64,000 nucleotides of DNA from Thermoflavifilum thermophilum. GTDB lineage: Bacteria > Bacteroidota > Bacteroidia > Chitinophagales > Chitinophagaceae. The stretch is from positions 1,054,001 to 1,118,000 of the forward strand of contig NZ_FPCJ01000001.1 in NCBI RefSeq assembly GCF_900116565.1, in the 5' to 3' direction. Made by a program: the position numbers and the translations under genes. The notes beneath the pieces were generated by a model. The model had not been told where the DNA came from. It saw nothing but the letters and a program-made list of their open reading frames with translations, and did not search any database. Each line of letters opens with the position of its first letter. The first letter of the stretch is position 1. This document shows, piece by piece, positions 48,054 through 55,950 of the stretch.

Positions 48054-48968
48054 TCAAGAATTGTTTTGGCAGTAAGCACAATACACAGGAGGTTGCAGCT
48101 GCTGGGTGAGATTCATCCGCTCCAGCCTTTGCTTCCGGGCTTCGAAACAATGGGGACATGCCGACATAAATGCTATATCCCAGGTATCGGCAAATACACG
48201 CCTGTAGCCTCTTTGCAATGCTTTTTCCATTACTTCCTCCAGCATATCCAGTGTGGGAGCCCGATAGTTGCCCTGTTGCTGCAATTGTTGCATAACGGCT
48301 GTGGTAGCCCGTGTGGGAATCACTGAGCAACAGCTTGCTCCATGGGCAAAAGCAAAGTGGATGCTTTCCAGCGTCCAATGAATACTTTCCTCGCGATCAG
48401 TCAAAAATGGCGGCGAGAGCATCAAAAAAACGCGGATATCAATGTGCTGTCGCAGCAAAAAATCAGCGGCCCGGCAAAAATCATCTCTGGTTAGCTGCTT
48501 TTTCAGACGAGGTAAAACCTGGGGATGAATGGTTTCCAGTCCCATGGCAATTTCCAGCTGGCCCGAAAGCTGCTGCTGAAAGTTTGCACACAAAGGTCCG
48601 CACAGCAAAGGATGGTTTTCCACCACGACTCGTTCATATGAATTGAGACAGTTGCAGATATCCGGATAATCATCGGGTGAAAGACATTTGGGGTCAAAAA
48701 AATTACCATTGTTGTACAATTTCACCACCGATGCATGTGGCAGCTGTTCCAATGTATAATGGATTTGCTTCAGAAAAGCGCCCCGGGGAGGTGCCTGCGG
48801 TAGGGTATTTTTCCATAAATCACAAAAAATACAGGAAAACACACAAGTTTTGCTGGTGAGAAAAATGGTATTGACTTCCCGGATCATGCCCTGCTGATCC
48901 GGCTCCTGCTCATGCAGAAAATGATAAGGAAGAAAGGGATCCAGCTGCACTTCGGGCTTGCGCTTCAT
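48054..48968 (-). CDS. Radical SAM protein with two extra CxxC pairs
   Basis: 304 residues. The [4Fe-4S]-SAM motif is C42-x3-C46-x2-C49 (TCVFSCIFCD). The core has YNNGNFFDP and GLETIHPQVLPRLKK, resembling the Elp3/YtqA/RaSEA-type group. Near the C-terminus lie CPHC (C271/C274) and CAYC (C297/C300), 22 residues apart, a plausible second metal site. Its start codon overlaps the stop of the asparagine-synthetase-like gene (TGATG), and the halogenase-like gene begins 4 bases after its stop. The substrate is unknown. Confidence 0.86.
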   Translation of the reverse strand: MKRKPEVQLDPFLPYHFLHEQEPDQQGMIREVNTIFLTSKTCVFSCIFCDLWKNTLPQAPPRGAFLKQIHYTLEQLPHASVVKLYNNGNFFDPKCLSPDDYPDICNCLNSYERVVVENHPLLCGPLCANFQQQLSGQLEIAMGLETIHPQVLPRLKKQLTRDDFCRAADFLLRQHIDIRVFLMLSPPFLTDREESIHWTLESIHFAFAHGASCCSVIPTRATTAVMQQLQQQGNYRAPTLDMLEEVMEKALQRGYRRVFADTWDIAFMSACPHCFEARKQRLERMNLTQQLQPPVYCAYCQNNS

Positions 48969-50314
48969 CAGGCATACAGCGATTGGAAATACTGACGATA
49001 CACGAGTTCATTACCGGGAAACAATCGGGATTGCAACCGGGGTTGTATAGCACCCTGCTGAAAACGACGTTTGGGATAAACGGGCATGTCCATTCCTGTA
49101 ATGGCTTTCACGCCTCGCTTCACGATTTCTCCTTTCAGGGCATATAATTTTTCATGATTCCATTGCGTGAGTTCAATGAAAGGAATGCCTTCTGATACTT
49201 CAATGACCTGTGGCAATACATAGGGACTTAACGCCTGAAATCCCAATAAACGAGCCGGTGCATAAGTGCGCACATGTCCGCGGCTCATGCCTCCTGTGTA
49301 GGTTAAGGAATGCTTGATTTTATCCACACCCCATCCTTCATGATAGAGCAAAGGATTGTTCAACACACTGCGAATGGTAAGTTCACTGTTTTCTTCAATC
49401 GGATAATCTTTGAGATTCTCATCGCCGCCATCGCCATCGGCCAGATATTGCCATTCGGGATATTGCTGCCTGATTTGTTTGCACAGGGCCAATGTCATAG
49501 CTGCTGCTTCCACATCCAGCGGTTTATAGTCTTCTATGACCCGAATAGCCTCCCGATAATCTACGGCCGATGCCGGTACTTGCATGATTTCCAGAAAAAA
49601 ATCCAATCCCAGCTGATGCAGAAAATCCTGTGCCTGTCGCGCATCGGCCGACAGGCCGGTTTGGCCCGACTCATCCTGTACGGAAAGCGTAAAAGCCTTG
49701 AGCCGTTGCGGCGACATGCCCATCTGCAACATCAGATGATACAATACGAGGAATACGGAACCACTGTCAATGCCTCCGGAAAACAATACGCCCACAGGTT
49801 CTGTTGCCGGAATTTGCATCAGCCATTTCTGACACACATCGGCCAGTGCGCCGATATAAGCACGCCCAATCATATCCAGATCGGCCGGCAAATGATTTCT
49901 CTTAGGCTCAAAATATCGCTCATAAACCGGATTGGGATCCGGACAGCCAATCAATTGCAATCGTACCACATAATGTGCAGGCACCATCCTTGTGTAAGAG
50001 GGATGAAACTGCGCTTCGAGCCCTCTTTTTTTCAGTTCTTCAAAAATTTCATCTATTCGTTCGGCCACAATCAGCAACGGACCATCGGCTTGCTTGGCCA
50101 GAAAATACCGCATAGGCCGGCCAATGGAACGAGCCATATACACATCCTTATTTTTCCTCACCACAAGCGCAAATTGCCCCCGGATACGGCTGACTGCCCG
50201 CGGATCATCAGCCAGCAAAAGCGCTTCAGCTTCTTCGAGCGTCATGTTCAATATCACATTCCTGCGATTGTCCAGCAGATTTACGAAATCCTGTACAGGC
50301 AAAGCAACTGACAT
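48968..50314 (-). CDS. Asparagine synthetase-like adenylating enzyme without glutaminase cysteine
   Basis: 448 residues. Residues 1-150 look like a shortened glutamine amidotransferase domain (LLADDPRAVSRIRGQFALVVRK) but begin MSVALP, without the catalytic Cys1; the region upstream has no in-frame Cys before a stop. The synthetase domain has the PP-loop SGGIDS (179-184) and GDGGDE (294-299), which bind ATP. Known Cys-less relatives include beta-lactam synthetase and lasso-peptide cyclases, which form amides from a bound substrate. It is the first gene of the unit, overlapping the radical SAM gene by one base. Confidence 0.86.
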   Translation of the reverse strand: MSVALPVQDFVNLLDNRRNVILNMTLEEAEALLLADDPRAVSRIRGQFALVVRKNKDVYMARSIGRPMRYFLAKQADGPLLIVAERIDEIFEELKKRGLEAQFHPSYTRMVPAHYVVRLQLIGCPDPNPVYERYFEPKRNHLPADLDMIGRAYIGALADVCQKWLMQIPATEPVGVLFSGGIDSGSVFLVLYHLMLQMGMSPQRLKAFTLSVQDESGQTGLSADARQAQDFLHQLGLDFFLEIMQVPASAVDYREAIRVIEDYKPLDVEAAAMTLALCKQIRQQYPEWQYLADGDGGDENLKDYPIEENSELTIRSVLNNPLLYHEGWGVDKIKHSLTYTGGMSRGHVRTYAPARLLGFQALSPYVLPQVIEVSEGIPFIELTQWNHEKLYALKGEIVKRGVKAITGMDMPVYPKRRFQQGAIQPRLQSRLFPGNELVYRQYFQSLYA

Positions 50315-50361
50315 ATGTGAATACAGTTTTTTATTTAACGAAAGGAACTTGTGTATTTCCC

Positions 50362-50397
50362 CAAAACTATCAAAAAATCATCGCTCACATGCATGTG
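50362..50397 (-). promoter_or_regulatory. Promoter and palindrome before the three-gene unit
   Basis: Minus-strand TAGTTTTG (50362-50369) is an exact -7 match 47 bases before the ATG at 50314. A perfect 12-base palindrome CACATGCATGTG (50386-50397) occupies the place where the -33 box would be. A regulator binding there could replace the missing -33 box (activation) or block it (repression). Confidence 0.45.
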
Positions 50398-50512
50398 TAA
50401 CCATGGATCCGTAAAAAACGTTTCATTTGAAGCAGATAAAGTTTTGATTGCCATCATCTTTCAATCATAAAAAAATGTATCTTCAAAGCGCTTACATAAA
50501 AACATTTCGCCT

Positions 50513-52147
50513 ATGAACAAGTTTACCCTTTCCCGTAAAACCATTTTCTGGGTTGGATGTATCCTGGTATCTGCTGGTATGGCCATGCAGTTGCCCATGT
50601 ATTTTCATGCCCGTAACATGGGCTATCGCCTGGTGGGCATGCCCATGGATTCGTTTATGATTATGGGTATGATAGGGATGGTGATAGGATTGGTGCTTAC
50701 CATCATGGGATTGATTCCGGAAAAATCGGCCATCAGCGCTGATTACAATACGCTGCAGGTGCGAGCATTGGATGATGTACCCATCCGATGGCCTCATATT
50801 GCCTTGTTGTTTGTGATGGCTTTGGCTATGACCTTGGATGTGATGAAGCCCACCATTCTTTCGTTTGTGGTGCCGGGTGCAGCAATTGAATATGGCTTAA
50901 AATCGCCCATAAATCCGCATGCTCGGATTCCGGTAGCTTTATTGCCTTTGTGCGGGATATCGGGTACTATCATGGGGTCTTTTATCTGGGGATGGATGAG
51001 TGACCGCATGGGGCGAAGAGCCTCTATTTTAATGGCAGCTGTGGTGTTCATAGCCACGAGTGCATGCGGAGCTATGCCGGAATTTTGGATGAACTGCCTG
51101 ATGTGCCTGATTATGGGGTTTGGCGTAGGTGGCATGTTGCCTATTTTGTTTACGCTAATGGCTGAATGTATTCCAGCCCGTCATCGGGGTTGGCTGATGG
51201 TGCTGATTGGTGGCGATATTGCGGGGGCTTATCTGATTACCAGTTCACTGGCTTCCTGGCTGGTGCCGCATTACAACTGGCGCATCCTATGGTTGATTGG
51301 TTTCCCCACCGGCATATTACTCATCCTGTTAAACCACTGGATACCAGAGTCGCCGCGCTTTTTGCTGCTTCATGGCCGTGTGAAGGAAGCAGAAAAAATC
51401 ATGAAAAAATTTGGCGCAGCCATAACATCATCAGCAACTGAAGGCCCCGAAATGTCGGCAAATTCCGTCCAATCAGCCAGCAGCCCCACACAATTCAGGG
51501 ATTTGTTTTCCACTCCTTTTCGGGGCATTACCTCCGCTGTAGTGCTGTTGGCGATAGGAGCAGGCTTTGTTCGGTTTGGCTTTCAGCTTTGGATTCCTTC
51601 CAATCTTCAAGAGTTAGGCTTTTCTCAGCAACGCTCCTTTGCCATTCTACGCAATGCTGCTTTGATTGGCTTTCCGCTTAATTTCTTGATAGCCTGGATG
51701 TATGGATTCTGGAGCAGCAAGCGCACCATTATCCTGCTTTCCGCGCTTACGGCTGCTTCCATGATTGGTTTCTTAATCGCAGGAAATCATATTGTGCAAC
51801 ATCCGCTGATTTTGTATGTATTGCTTATTTTGCCCATCTGGGGCGTAAGTGCTATTATGTCTGTACTTTCGGCTTACGCAGCAGAAATTTATCCTACTGC
51901 TATTCGCTCGCGTGGAAGTGGACTTATCTCGGGTATGAGCCAGATTGCCGGCGTTTTTATTATTGCACTGGTTGTGCTGGCTGTGGCACCTCCTTCGATA
52001 ACTGCAACAGCATTAATTGCTGCATTGCCTCTTCTCCTGGCTGTCATTACCATAACTCTGATGGGAATAGAAACACGAAAACGCTCACTGGAAGATATAA
52101 CGGCTGAGGAATTGCAACCTGCCTATCAGCAATCTGGGAACTCATAA
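50513..52147 (+). CDS. MFS transporter, sugar-porter/SV2-like
   Basis: 544 residues with an extra pair of N-terminal membrane segments (about 10-70) before a 12-helix MFS core. Motif A is GWMSDRMGRRAS, and PESPRFLLLHGR follows helix 6, typical of sugar-porter and aromatic-acid permeases. A central loop of about 60 residues separates the two halves. It diverges from the asparagine-synthetase-like gene across 198 bases and might export that pathway's product or import its substrate; this is inference. Confidence 0.88.
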   Translation: MNKFTLSRKTIFWVGCILVSAGMAMQLPMYFHARNMGYRLVGMPMDSFMIMGMIGMVIGLVLTIMGLIPEKSAISADYNTLQVRALDDVPIRWPHIALLFVMALAMTLDVMKPTILSFVVPGAAIEYGLKSPINPHARIPVALLPLCGISGTIMGSFIWGWMSDRMGRRASILMAAVVFIATSACGAMPEFWMNCLMCLIMGFGVGGMLPILFTLMAECIPARHRGWLMVLIGGDIAGAYLITSSLASWLVPHYNWRILWLIGFPTGILLILLNHWIPESPRFLLLHGRVKEAEKIMKKFGAAITSSATEGPEMSANSVQSASSPTQFRDLFSTPFRGITSAVVLLAIGAGFVRFGFQLWIPSNLQELGFSQQRSFAILRNAALIGFPLNFLIAWMYGFWSSKRTIILLSALTAASMIGFLIAGNHIVQHPLILYVLLILPIWGVSAIMSVLSAYAAEIYPTAIRSRGSGLISGMSQIAGVFIIALVVLAVAPPSITATALIAALPLLLAVITITLMGIETRKRSLEDITAEELQPAYQQSGNS

Positions 52148-52215
52148 ACAATCGAGAACGATAAATCAAACAGATAATATCCATTTATCAAAACAGCAGG
52201 TGAAAGTGTAATCTC

Positions 52216-52235
52216 ATTGTTTGTACACAAACAAT
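52216..52235. repeat. 20-base inverted repeat
   Basis: ATTGTTTGT-AC-ACAAACAAT, perfect 9-2-9, followed by TTTTCC. It lies 69 bases after the MFS stop, so it may be a weak hairpin terminator rather than an operator. Confidence 0.5.
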
Positions 52236-52245
52236 TTTCCGGCAA

Positions 52246-52261
52246 GCGTTAAAGCGTTAAA
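52246..52261. repeat. Tandem GCGTTAAA pair
   Basis: GCGTTAAA occurs twice head-to-tail without spacer, just after the 20-base inverted repeat. Its meaning is unknown. Confidence 0.35.
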
Positions 52262-52517
52262 ACATTACGCATGATGTGATCATTATGGAAAATAATTCCT
52301 AAATAACAGGAAACATACTTATATATCTCACATCTCGCATAAAGAAATTGCCACTAAATTTTCAGGATTGAGGATGGTTAAACACACACATGGAAGTATT
52401 GCTGCAAATGATAAAGCAAATAATGGATAAAAAGCTTCTGAAAAATTTGGGAACTTTTATTTCAAATGAAACTTACTCAAAGTTTCGCTTTAAACATGAA
52501 TGGATTTTTGTTTTTAC

Positions 52518-53342
52518 TTATGCAATTTGTGCCACCGGCTTGGGTTGATGAATTTTCAGATCAATGAATCGGGCTATGGGGCCCACAATAAACAAAGCAT
52601 AAAATGGTGCATAAATAAAACTATCCAGCCTGAGGAAGAACTCTACACATGCAACCAGTATGGCCACCAGTATCCGACCCCTGCGAGTCGATACGGTAGT
52701 AGCGGGATCTGTGATCATGAAAAAGATGAATAATTGATACATAGGGCCCGTAATCGGTGCCACTTCGGCCATAAATGTATCCCCTGTAATAAGACTTCTC
52801 ACATAAGCCAATATCACAAAGCTTACCACATAAGCAATGGTTACATGCATGCGCCGGGCTCTGTTGACAATCACCAGCCCCAATATCCAGATCACAATCA
52901 GAGCGAGAAAATTGCTTCCCCATTGAATACTTAATCCAGCCACATCCATAGGCGCCATAAACAACATCCACGACACACCAAAATTGGAAGGATTCCATAT
53001 ATGCCGACCGCGATACCGAAATACATATTTTGACATAATGGATAGCATAGATGTAATCACATAAGGCCATACCATGGGAGAACGAATCAGGATGCCCACA
53101 CTGATGCCACTAATATAAGCACTGGCCAAATTTTTGCGAATGCCCAATACAAAATGCGACAACAACCATTCCGTGATAATGGCTGTACAAACTGCTACAA
53201 TCAGATTTAGGTAACTATCCAGAATACCAAAGCTCAACTGTCCGATTAACAACAAAAGGGTAATAAATACAGGCGGTACATATCTGAAGTGCTGTTTCAG
53301 CAATTCTCTCAGTTCTTGAACTCCTGGTACTTTTAGCGTCAT
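52518..53342 (-). CDS. UnbU-like (RnfD/NqrB-related) membrane protein
   Basis: 274 residues from ATG 53342, which lies 20 bases after the UnbV-like stop; ATG 53384 would overlap that gene by 23 bases and add 14 residues. About nine membrane segments. Landmarks WNPSNFGVSW and ITDPATTVSTRRGR resemble RnfD/NqrB, but the S-G-A-T site for covalent FMN is not visible. UnbU, one of the unknown proteins of enediyne clusters, belongs to this group, and its gene is paired with unbV as here. A redox or transport role is inference. Confidence 0.75.
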   Translation of the reverse strand: MTLKVPGVQELRELLKQHFRYVPPVFITLLLLIGQLSFGILDSYLNLIVAVCTAIITEWLLSHFVLGIRKNLASAYISGISVGILIRSPMVWPYVITSMLSIMSKYVFRYRGRHIWNPSNFGVSWMLFMAPMDVAGLSIQWGSNFLALIVIWILGLVIVNRARRMHVTIAYVVSFVILAYVRSLITGDTFMAEVAPITGPMYQLFIFFMITDPATTVSTRRGRILVAILVACVEFFLRLDSFIYAPFYALFIVGPIARFIDLKIHQPKPVAQIA

Positions 53343-53361
53343 TACGTTTTCTCTGATAGAT

Positions 53362-55164
53362 TTATTTAGGCTCTCGAACAACATGTAACATATCTATTTG
53401 TGGATGAACAAGTGTTGTTATTTTACCGGATGGCCATTTGATGATTACCCGATCAACCTGTGTGCTATCGCCTAATCCGAAATGTAAACGATGGCTATTT
53501 TGTGAAGAGAAGCCACATCCATCTGTAAGCACTTGAATTTGTTTTTTCCCACTCCATTCCACCAACACTTCAGCGCCTGCAGCATCGGCATTGCTAATAG
53601 TACCACGCAAATCAAACTCTATCCAGTGATGGTGCAATTGTAAATCATTTTTCAAGATCAAAGGAATATTGTTTTGATTGGCTACAATTACATCCAGCAC
53701 GCCTCTGTTCCACAAATCAGCCATGGCCACAGCTCTTCCATCGTAAGTCATATCGGGCATAATCTGATATGAAATATCTTTAAACGTTCCATCGCCATTA
53801 TTCAGCCACACTTTATCATGTTCATAACCCGACTGGCTTTTGCCATTCATGGCTGGCCAGTTGCGCGCATCTTCAATGATAGCTTTGTTTCCACTCGTAA
53901 CCTTGGCATAATCATACCAATAAGAAGTGCCTTTTTGAGCAGAAATAAATCCGTTTGCTACATATAAATCCTGATAACCATCGTTATTCAGATCGCCAAA
54001 CTGGGCACCATAGCTCCATCCCGCATCATCAATACCGGCCAGCTGTGCCAGATTCACAAATTGCGGATAACGATTTGCAGATGATTCATCAGTAGGCTGC
54101 CAATAATTGTTGCTTTGCACCAGAACACCTTTTTCCGTAATGGTGGTGTTATAAATGCCAATCTTGCCTGTGTTTTGTATATCTCCAAACGTTACGCACA
54201 TCCCACTTTTGGGAATATTACCAATGCCCGACTGACGCCCCACTTCAATGAACTTTTTCCCATGATCATTGATATACAATTCATTTACATTGTAATCATC
54301 GGCAATAAACAAATCAGGATATCCGTCGCCATTCAAATCGGCCGCACCAGCACCCAGTACCCAGCGGGTGGAATTCAATCCATATTGTTCGGTTACATCT
54401 TTAAATTTTCCATTCCCCATATTCTCCAGCAAATACTTTCTTCCCCCATTGTTTGCATACCGAAAACTTTCGGGCATCACCTTCGTGGTAGAGGTATGAA
54501 ATAAATTGAGCTTTTCGCTATAATATCCACCAATAAATAAATCCAGCAATCCATCATTATTAAAATCAAACCAGATGGCGCAATTGGCATTCACCCACTG
54601 AGGCAAACCACTGCTGTCTGTTACATTCACAAAACGTTTACCGTGATCATTATGAAACAGTTCCGGCCTGCCCCATTTGTAAATCAGCAAATCCGGATAT
54701 CCATCGTTATCATAGTCTCCCCACACGGCGCCCATTGAAACTCCTGTTGCCGAATCATTCAAATTCTCCAGTCCAACCTGATTGGTAACATTTTCGAATT
54801 TGCCATTATGCAGATTCCGGTACAATGCATCTTGAGTACCCTGGCGGCTGCTGGTAAAAAATAAATCATCCCACCCATCCTGATCAAAATCTACCACCGA
54901 CACAGATGCTCCCATGGATGCAATCTGGGGTTCAATATGTTTGAGCTTCGGATCAAGTTCAGGTGGAAGATGCCGAAAATCAATGCCAGCCTGCTTATTC
55001 ACTGGTTCCAGGTAAAATCCGAATCGTTGGATAGCCTCCTGTTTTTGAACCATGTTTTTTTCACCATGTAGCAAATTCTTCCTGGATGAGAAAGCAGTAA
55101 AAACCAGTAAAAATGTAAAAATCACTACAGTAACAAGCCAGGGTATTTTTTTAACTTCCTGCAT
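53362..55164 (-). CDS. UnbV-like FG-GAP/ASPIC protein (CRTAC1 type)
   Basis: 600 residues from ATG 55164; two TTG codons precede it. An N-terminal hydrophobic anchor (IPWLVTVVIFTFLLVFTAF) is followed by FG-GAP blades with calcium loops (VDFDQDGWDD, GDYDNDGYPD, FDFNNDGLLD, ADLNGDGYPD, FGDLNNDGYQD) and a C-terminal ASPIC/UnbV domain at about 500-590 (ending VIIKWPSG...). Anchored outside the cytoplasmic membrane. The gene precedes the UnbU-like gene directly, so the two are co-transcribed. Base composition looks more AT-rich than in the first 5 kb. Confidence 0.87.
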   Translation of the reverse strand: MQEVKKIPWLVTVVIFTFLLVFTAFSSRKNLLHGEKNMVQKQEAIQRFGFYLEPVNKQAGIDFRHLPPELDPKLKHIEPQIASMGASVSVVDFDQDGWDDLFFTSSRQGTQDALYRNLHNGKFENVTNQVGLENLNDSATGVSMGAVWGDYDNDGYPDLLIYKWGRPELFHNDHGKRFVNVTDSSGLPQWVNANCAIWFDFNNDGLLDLFIGGYYSEKLNLFHTSTTKVMPESFRYANNGGRKYLLENMGNGKFKDVTEQYGLNSTRWVLGAGAADLNGDGYPDLFIADDYNVNELYINDHGKKFIEVGRQSGIGNIPKSGMCVTFGDIQNTGKIGIYNTTITEKGVLVQSNNYWQPTDESSANRYPQFVNLAQLAGIDDAGWSYGAQFGDLNNDGYQDLYVANGFISAQKGTSYWYDYAKVTSGNKAIIEDARNWPAMNGKSQSGYEHDKVWLNNGDGTFKDISYQIMPDMTYDGRAVAMADLWNRGVLDVIVANQNNIPLILKNDLQLHHHWIEFDLRGTISNADAAGAEVLVEWSGKKQIQVLTDGCGFSSQNSHRLHFGLGDSTQVDRVIIKWPSGKITTLVHPQIDMLHVVREPK

Positions 55165-55190
55165 CAACAAACAGTTTTTTCAGGTGATAC

Positions 55191-55198
55191 CAAATTTA
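55191..55198 (-). promoter_or_regulatory. -7 element (TAAATTTG) before the UnbV-like gene
   Basis: An exact minus-strand -7 match 26 bases before ATG 55164, supporting that start. No -33 TTTG was evident. Confidence 0.5.
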
Positions 55199-55303
55199 CC
55201 CCTATATTGTTTGACTTTGCATTTCTGTTTATTTTTTTTAGCTTCACATATATGCTTTCACTCACACATTTTATACAAACAAAAATCAACCACTGCTATA
55301 TGA

Positions 55304-55332
55304 AAAGATTCGTGAAGGAAGAATCCTCCACG
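55304..55332 (-). terminator. Possible terminator after the AhpD-like pair
   Basis: A 9-position stem with one mismatch (55311-55319 with 55324-55332) and a 4-base loop; on the minus strand AATCTTTTC follows. It would separate the AhpD-like pair from the UnbV-UnbU unit. Confidence 0.45.
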
Positions 55333-55373
55333 CTGTCTGTATAGGTTCCTTTTACCCAAAAAACGTCTTTTGA

Positions 55374-55919
55374 TCAGAAATGACGGAGATAACCCTCAAA
55401 AGCCATCTGTCGTCCTTCTTCCACATAAGCTTCCCGATCAGCTGGGGCCCAGGTGTGAAGGCCATCTACATATCGGTTATACATACAAAAAGCGGCTGCA
55501 ATGAGCACTGTGTCATGTATTTCTAAATCTGTGGCGCCCGCCGCCCGTGCTTGCTGAATGGCTGCTTCGGTAACACATTTACCGCCTTTCTGCACCTGAC
55601 CGGCAATGACCAGCAAGGCTTTCATTTTGGGAGAGATTTGCGTGGAGGCCGGCCCTTTTTCAATTTCGTCAATCATATCCACAGATTCGTGTGCATGCGC
55701 ACAGGTAGCCGCTCCATGTGAAGTATGGCAGAAATGACAGTTATTCAAATAAGACACATAAGAGGCAATCCATTCCCGTTCCAACGGTGTAAGGCCCTCA
55801 TCGCGGCGAAGCAATGTTTCAGCAAGTTCGCATAAAGGACGAGCCGTTTCCGGACGGTAATTCAATAATCCCACAATGCCGGGAAGTTGGGGATTTCTGA
55901 GTGAAATATAGCAAGACAT
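55374..55919 (-). CDS. AhpD-like carboxymuconolactone decarboxylase-family protein, copy B
   Basis: 181 residues. The CxxCxxxH motif of the AhpD/CMD family is at C61-H-F-C64-H-T-S-H68, within an all-helical fold. AhpD-type proteins reduce peroxidase partners through this pair; the group here is described as peroxidase-related and lacks a known partner. About 80 percent of aligned positions match the gene just upstream (estimate by eye), so this is a tandem duplicate. It is the second gene of a two-gene unit, 31 bases after copy A. Confidence 0.86.
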   Translation of the reverse strand: MSCYISLRNPQLPGIVGLLNYRPETARPLCELAETLLRRDEGLTPLEREWIASYVSYLNNCHFCHTSHGAATCAHAHESVDMIDEIEKGPASTQISPKMKALLVIAGQVQKGGKCVTEAAIQQARAAGATDLEIHDTVLIAAAFCMYNRYVDGLHTWAPADREAYVEEGRQMAFEGYLRHF

Positions 55920-55950
55920 GAGTTTTTGTTTTTAGATGTGATAAAATGAG

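Larger units (their letters stand above)
52148..52517. other. 370-base stretch without a recognised gene
   Basis: AT-rich region between the convergent MFS and UnbU-like genes. It holds a 20-base inverted repeat (52216-52235), a tandem GCGTTAAA pair and a 7-bp hairpin (52468-52486) that may end unbU transcription. No ORF with a recognisable product, tRNA or riboswitch was seen. Confidence 0.4.

Noticed and set aside
49310-50311. 333-codon frame on the plus strand
   Set aside because: It is antisense to the asparagine-synthetase-like gene, whose motifs are unambiguous.
46505-50314. Lasso-peptide cluster, suggested by the asparagine-synthetase-like protein
   Set aside because: No PqqD-like recognition protein, transglutaminase-like protease or precursor peptide frame was found.
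52518-55164. Enediyne biosynthesis cluster
   Set aside because: Only UnbV- and UnbU-like proteins are present; no PKS, thioesterase or other cassette member is in the window.
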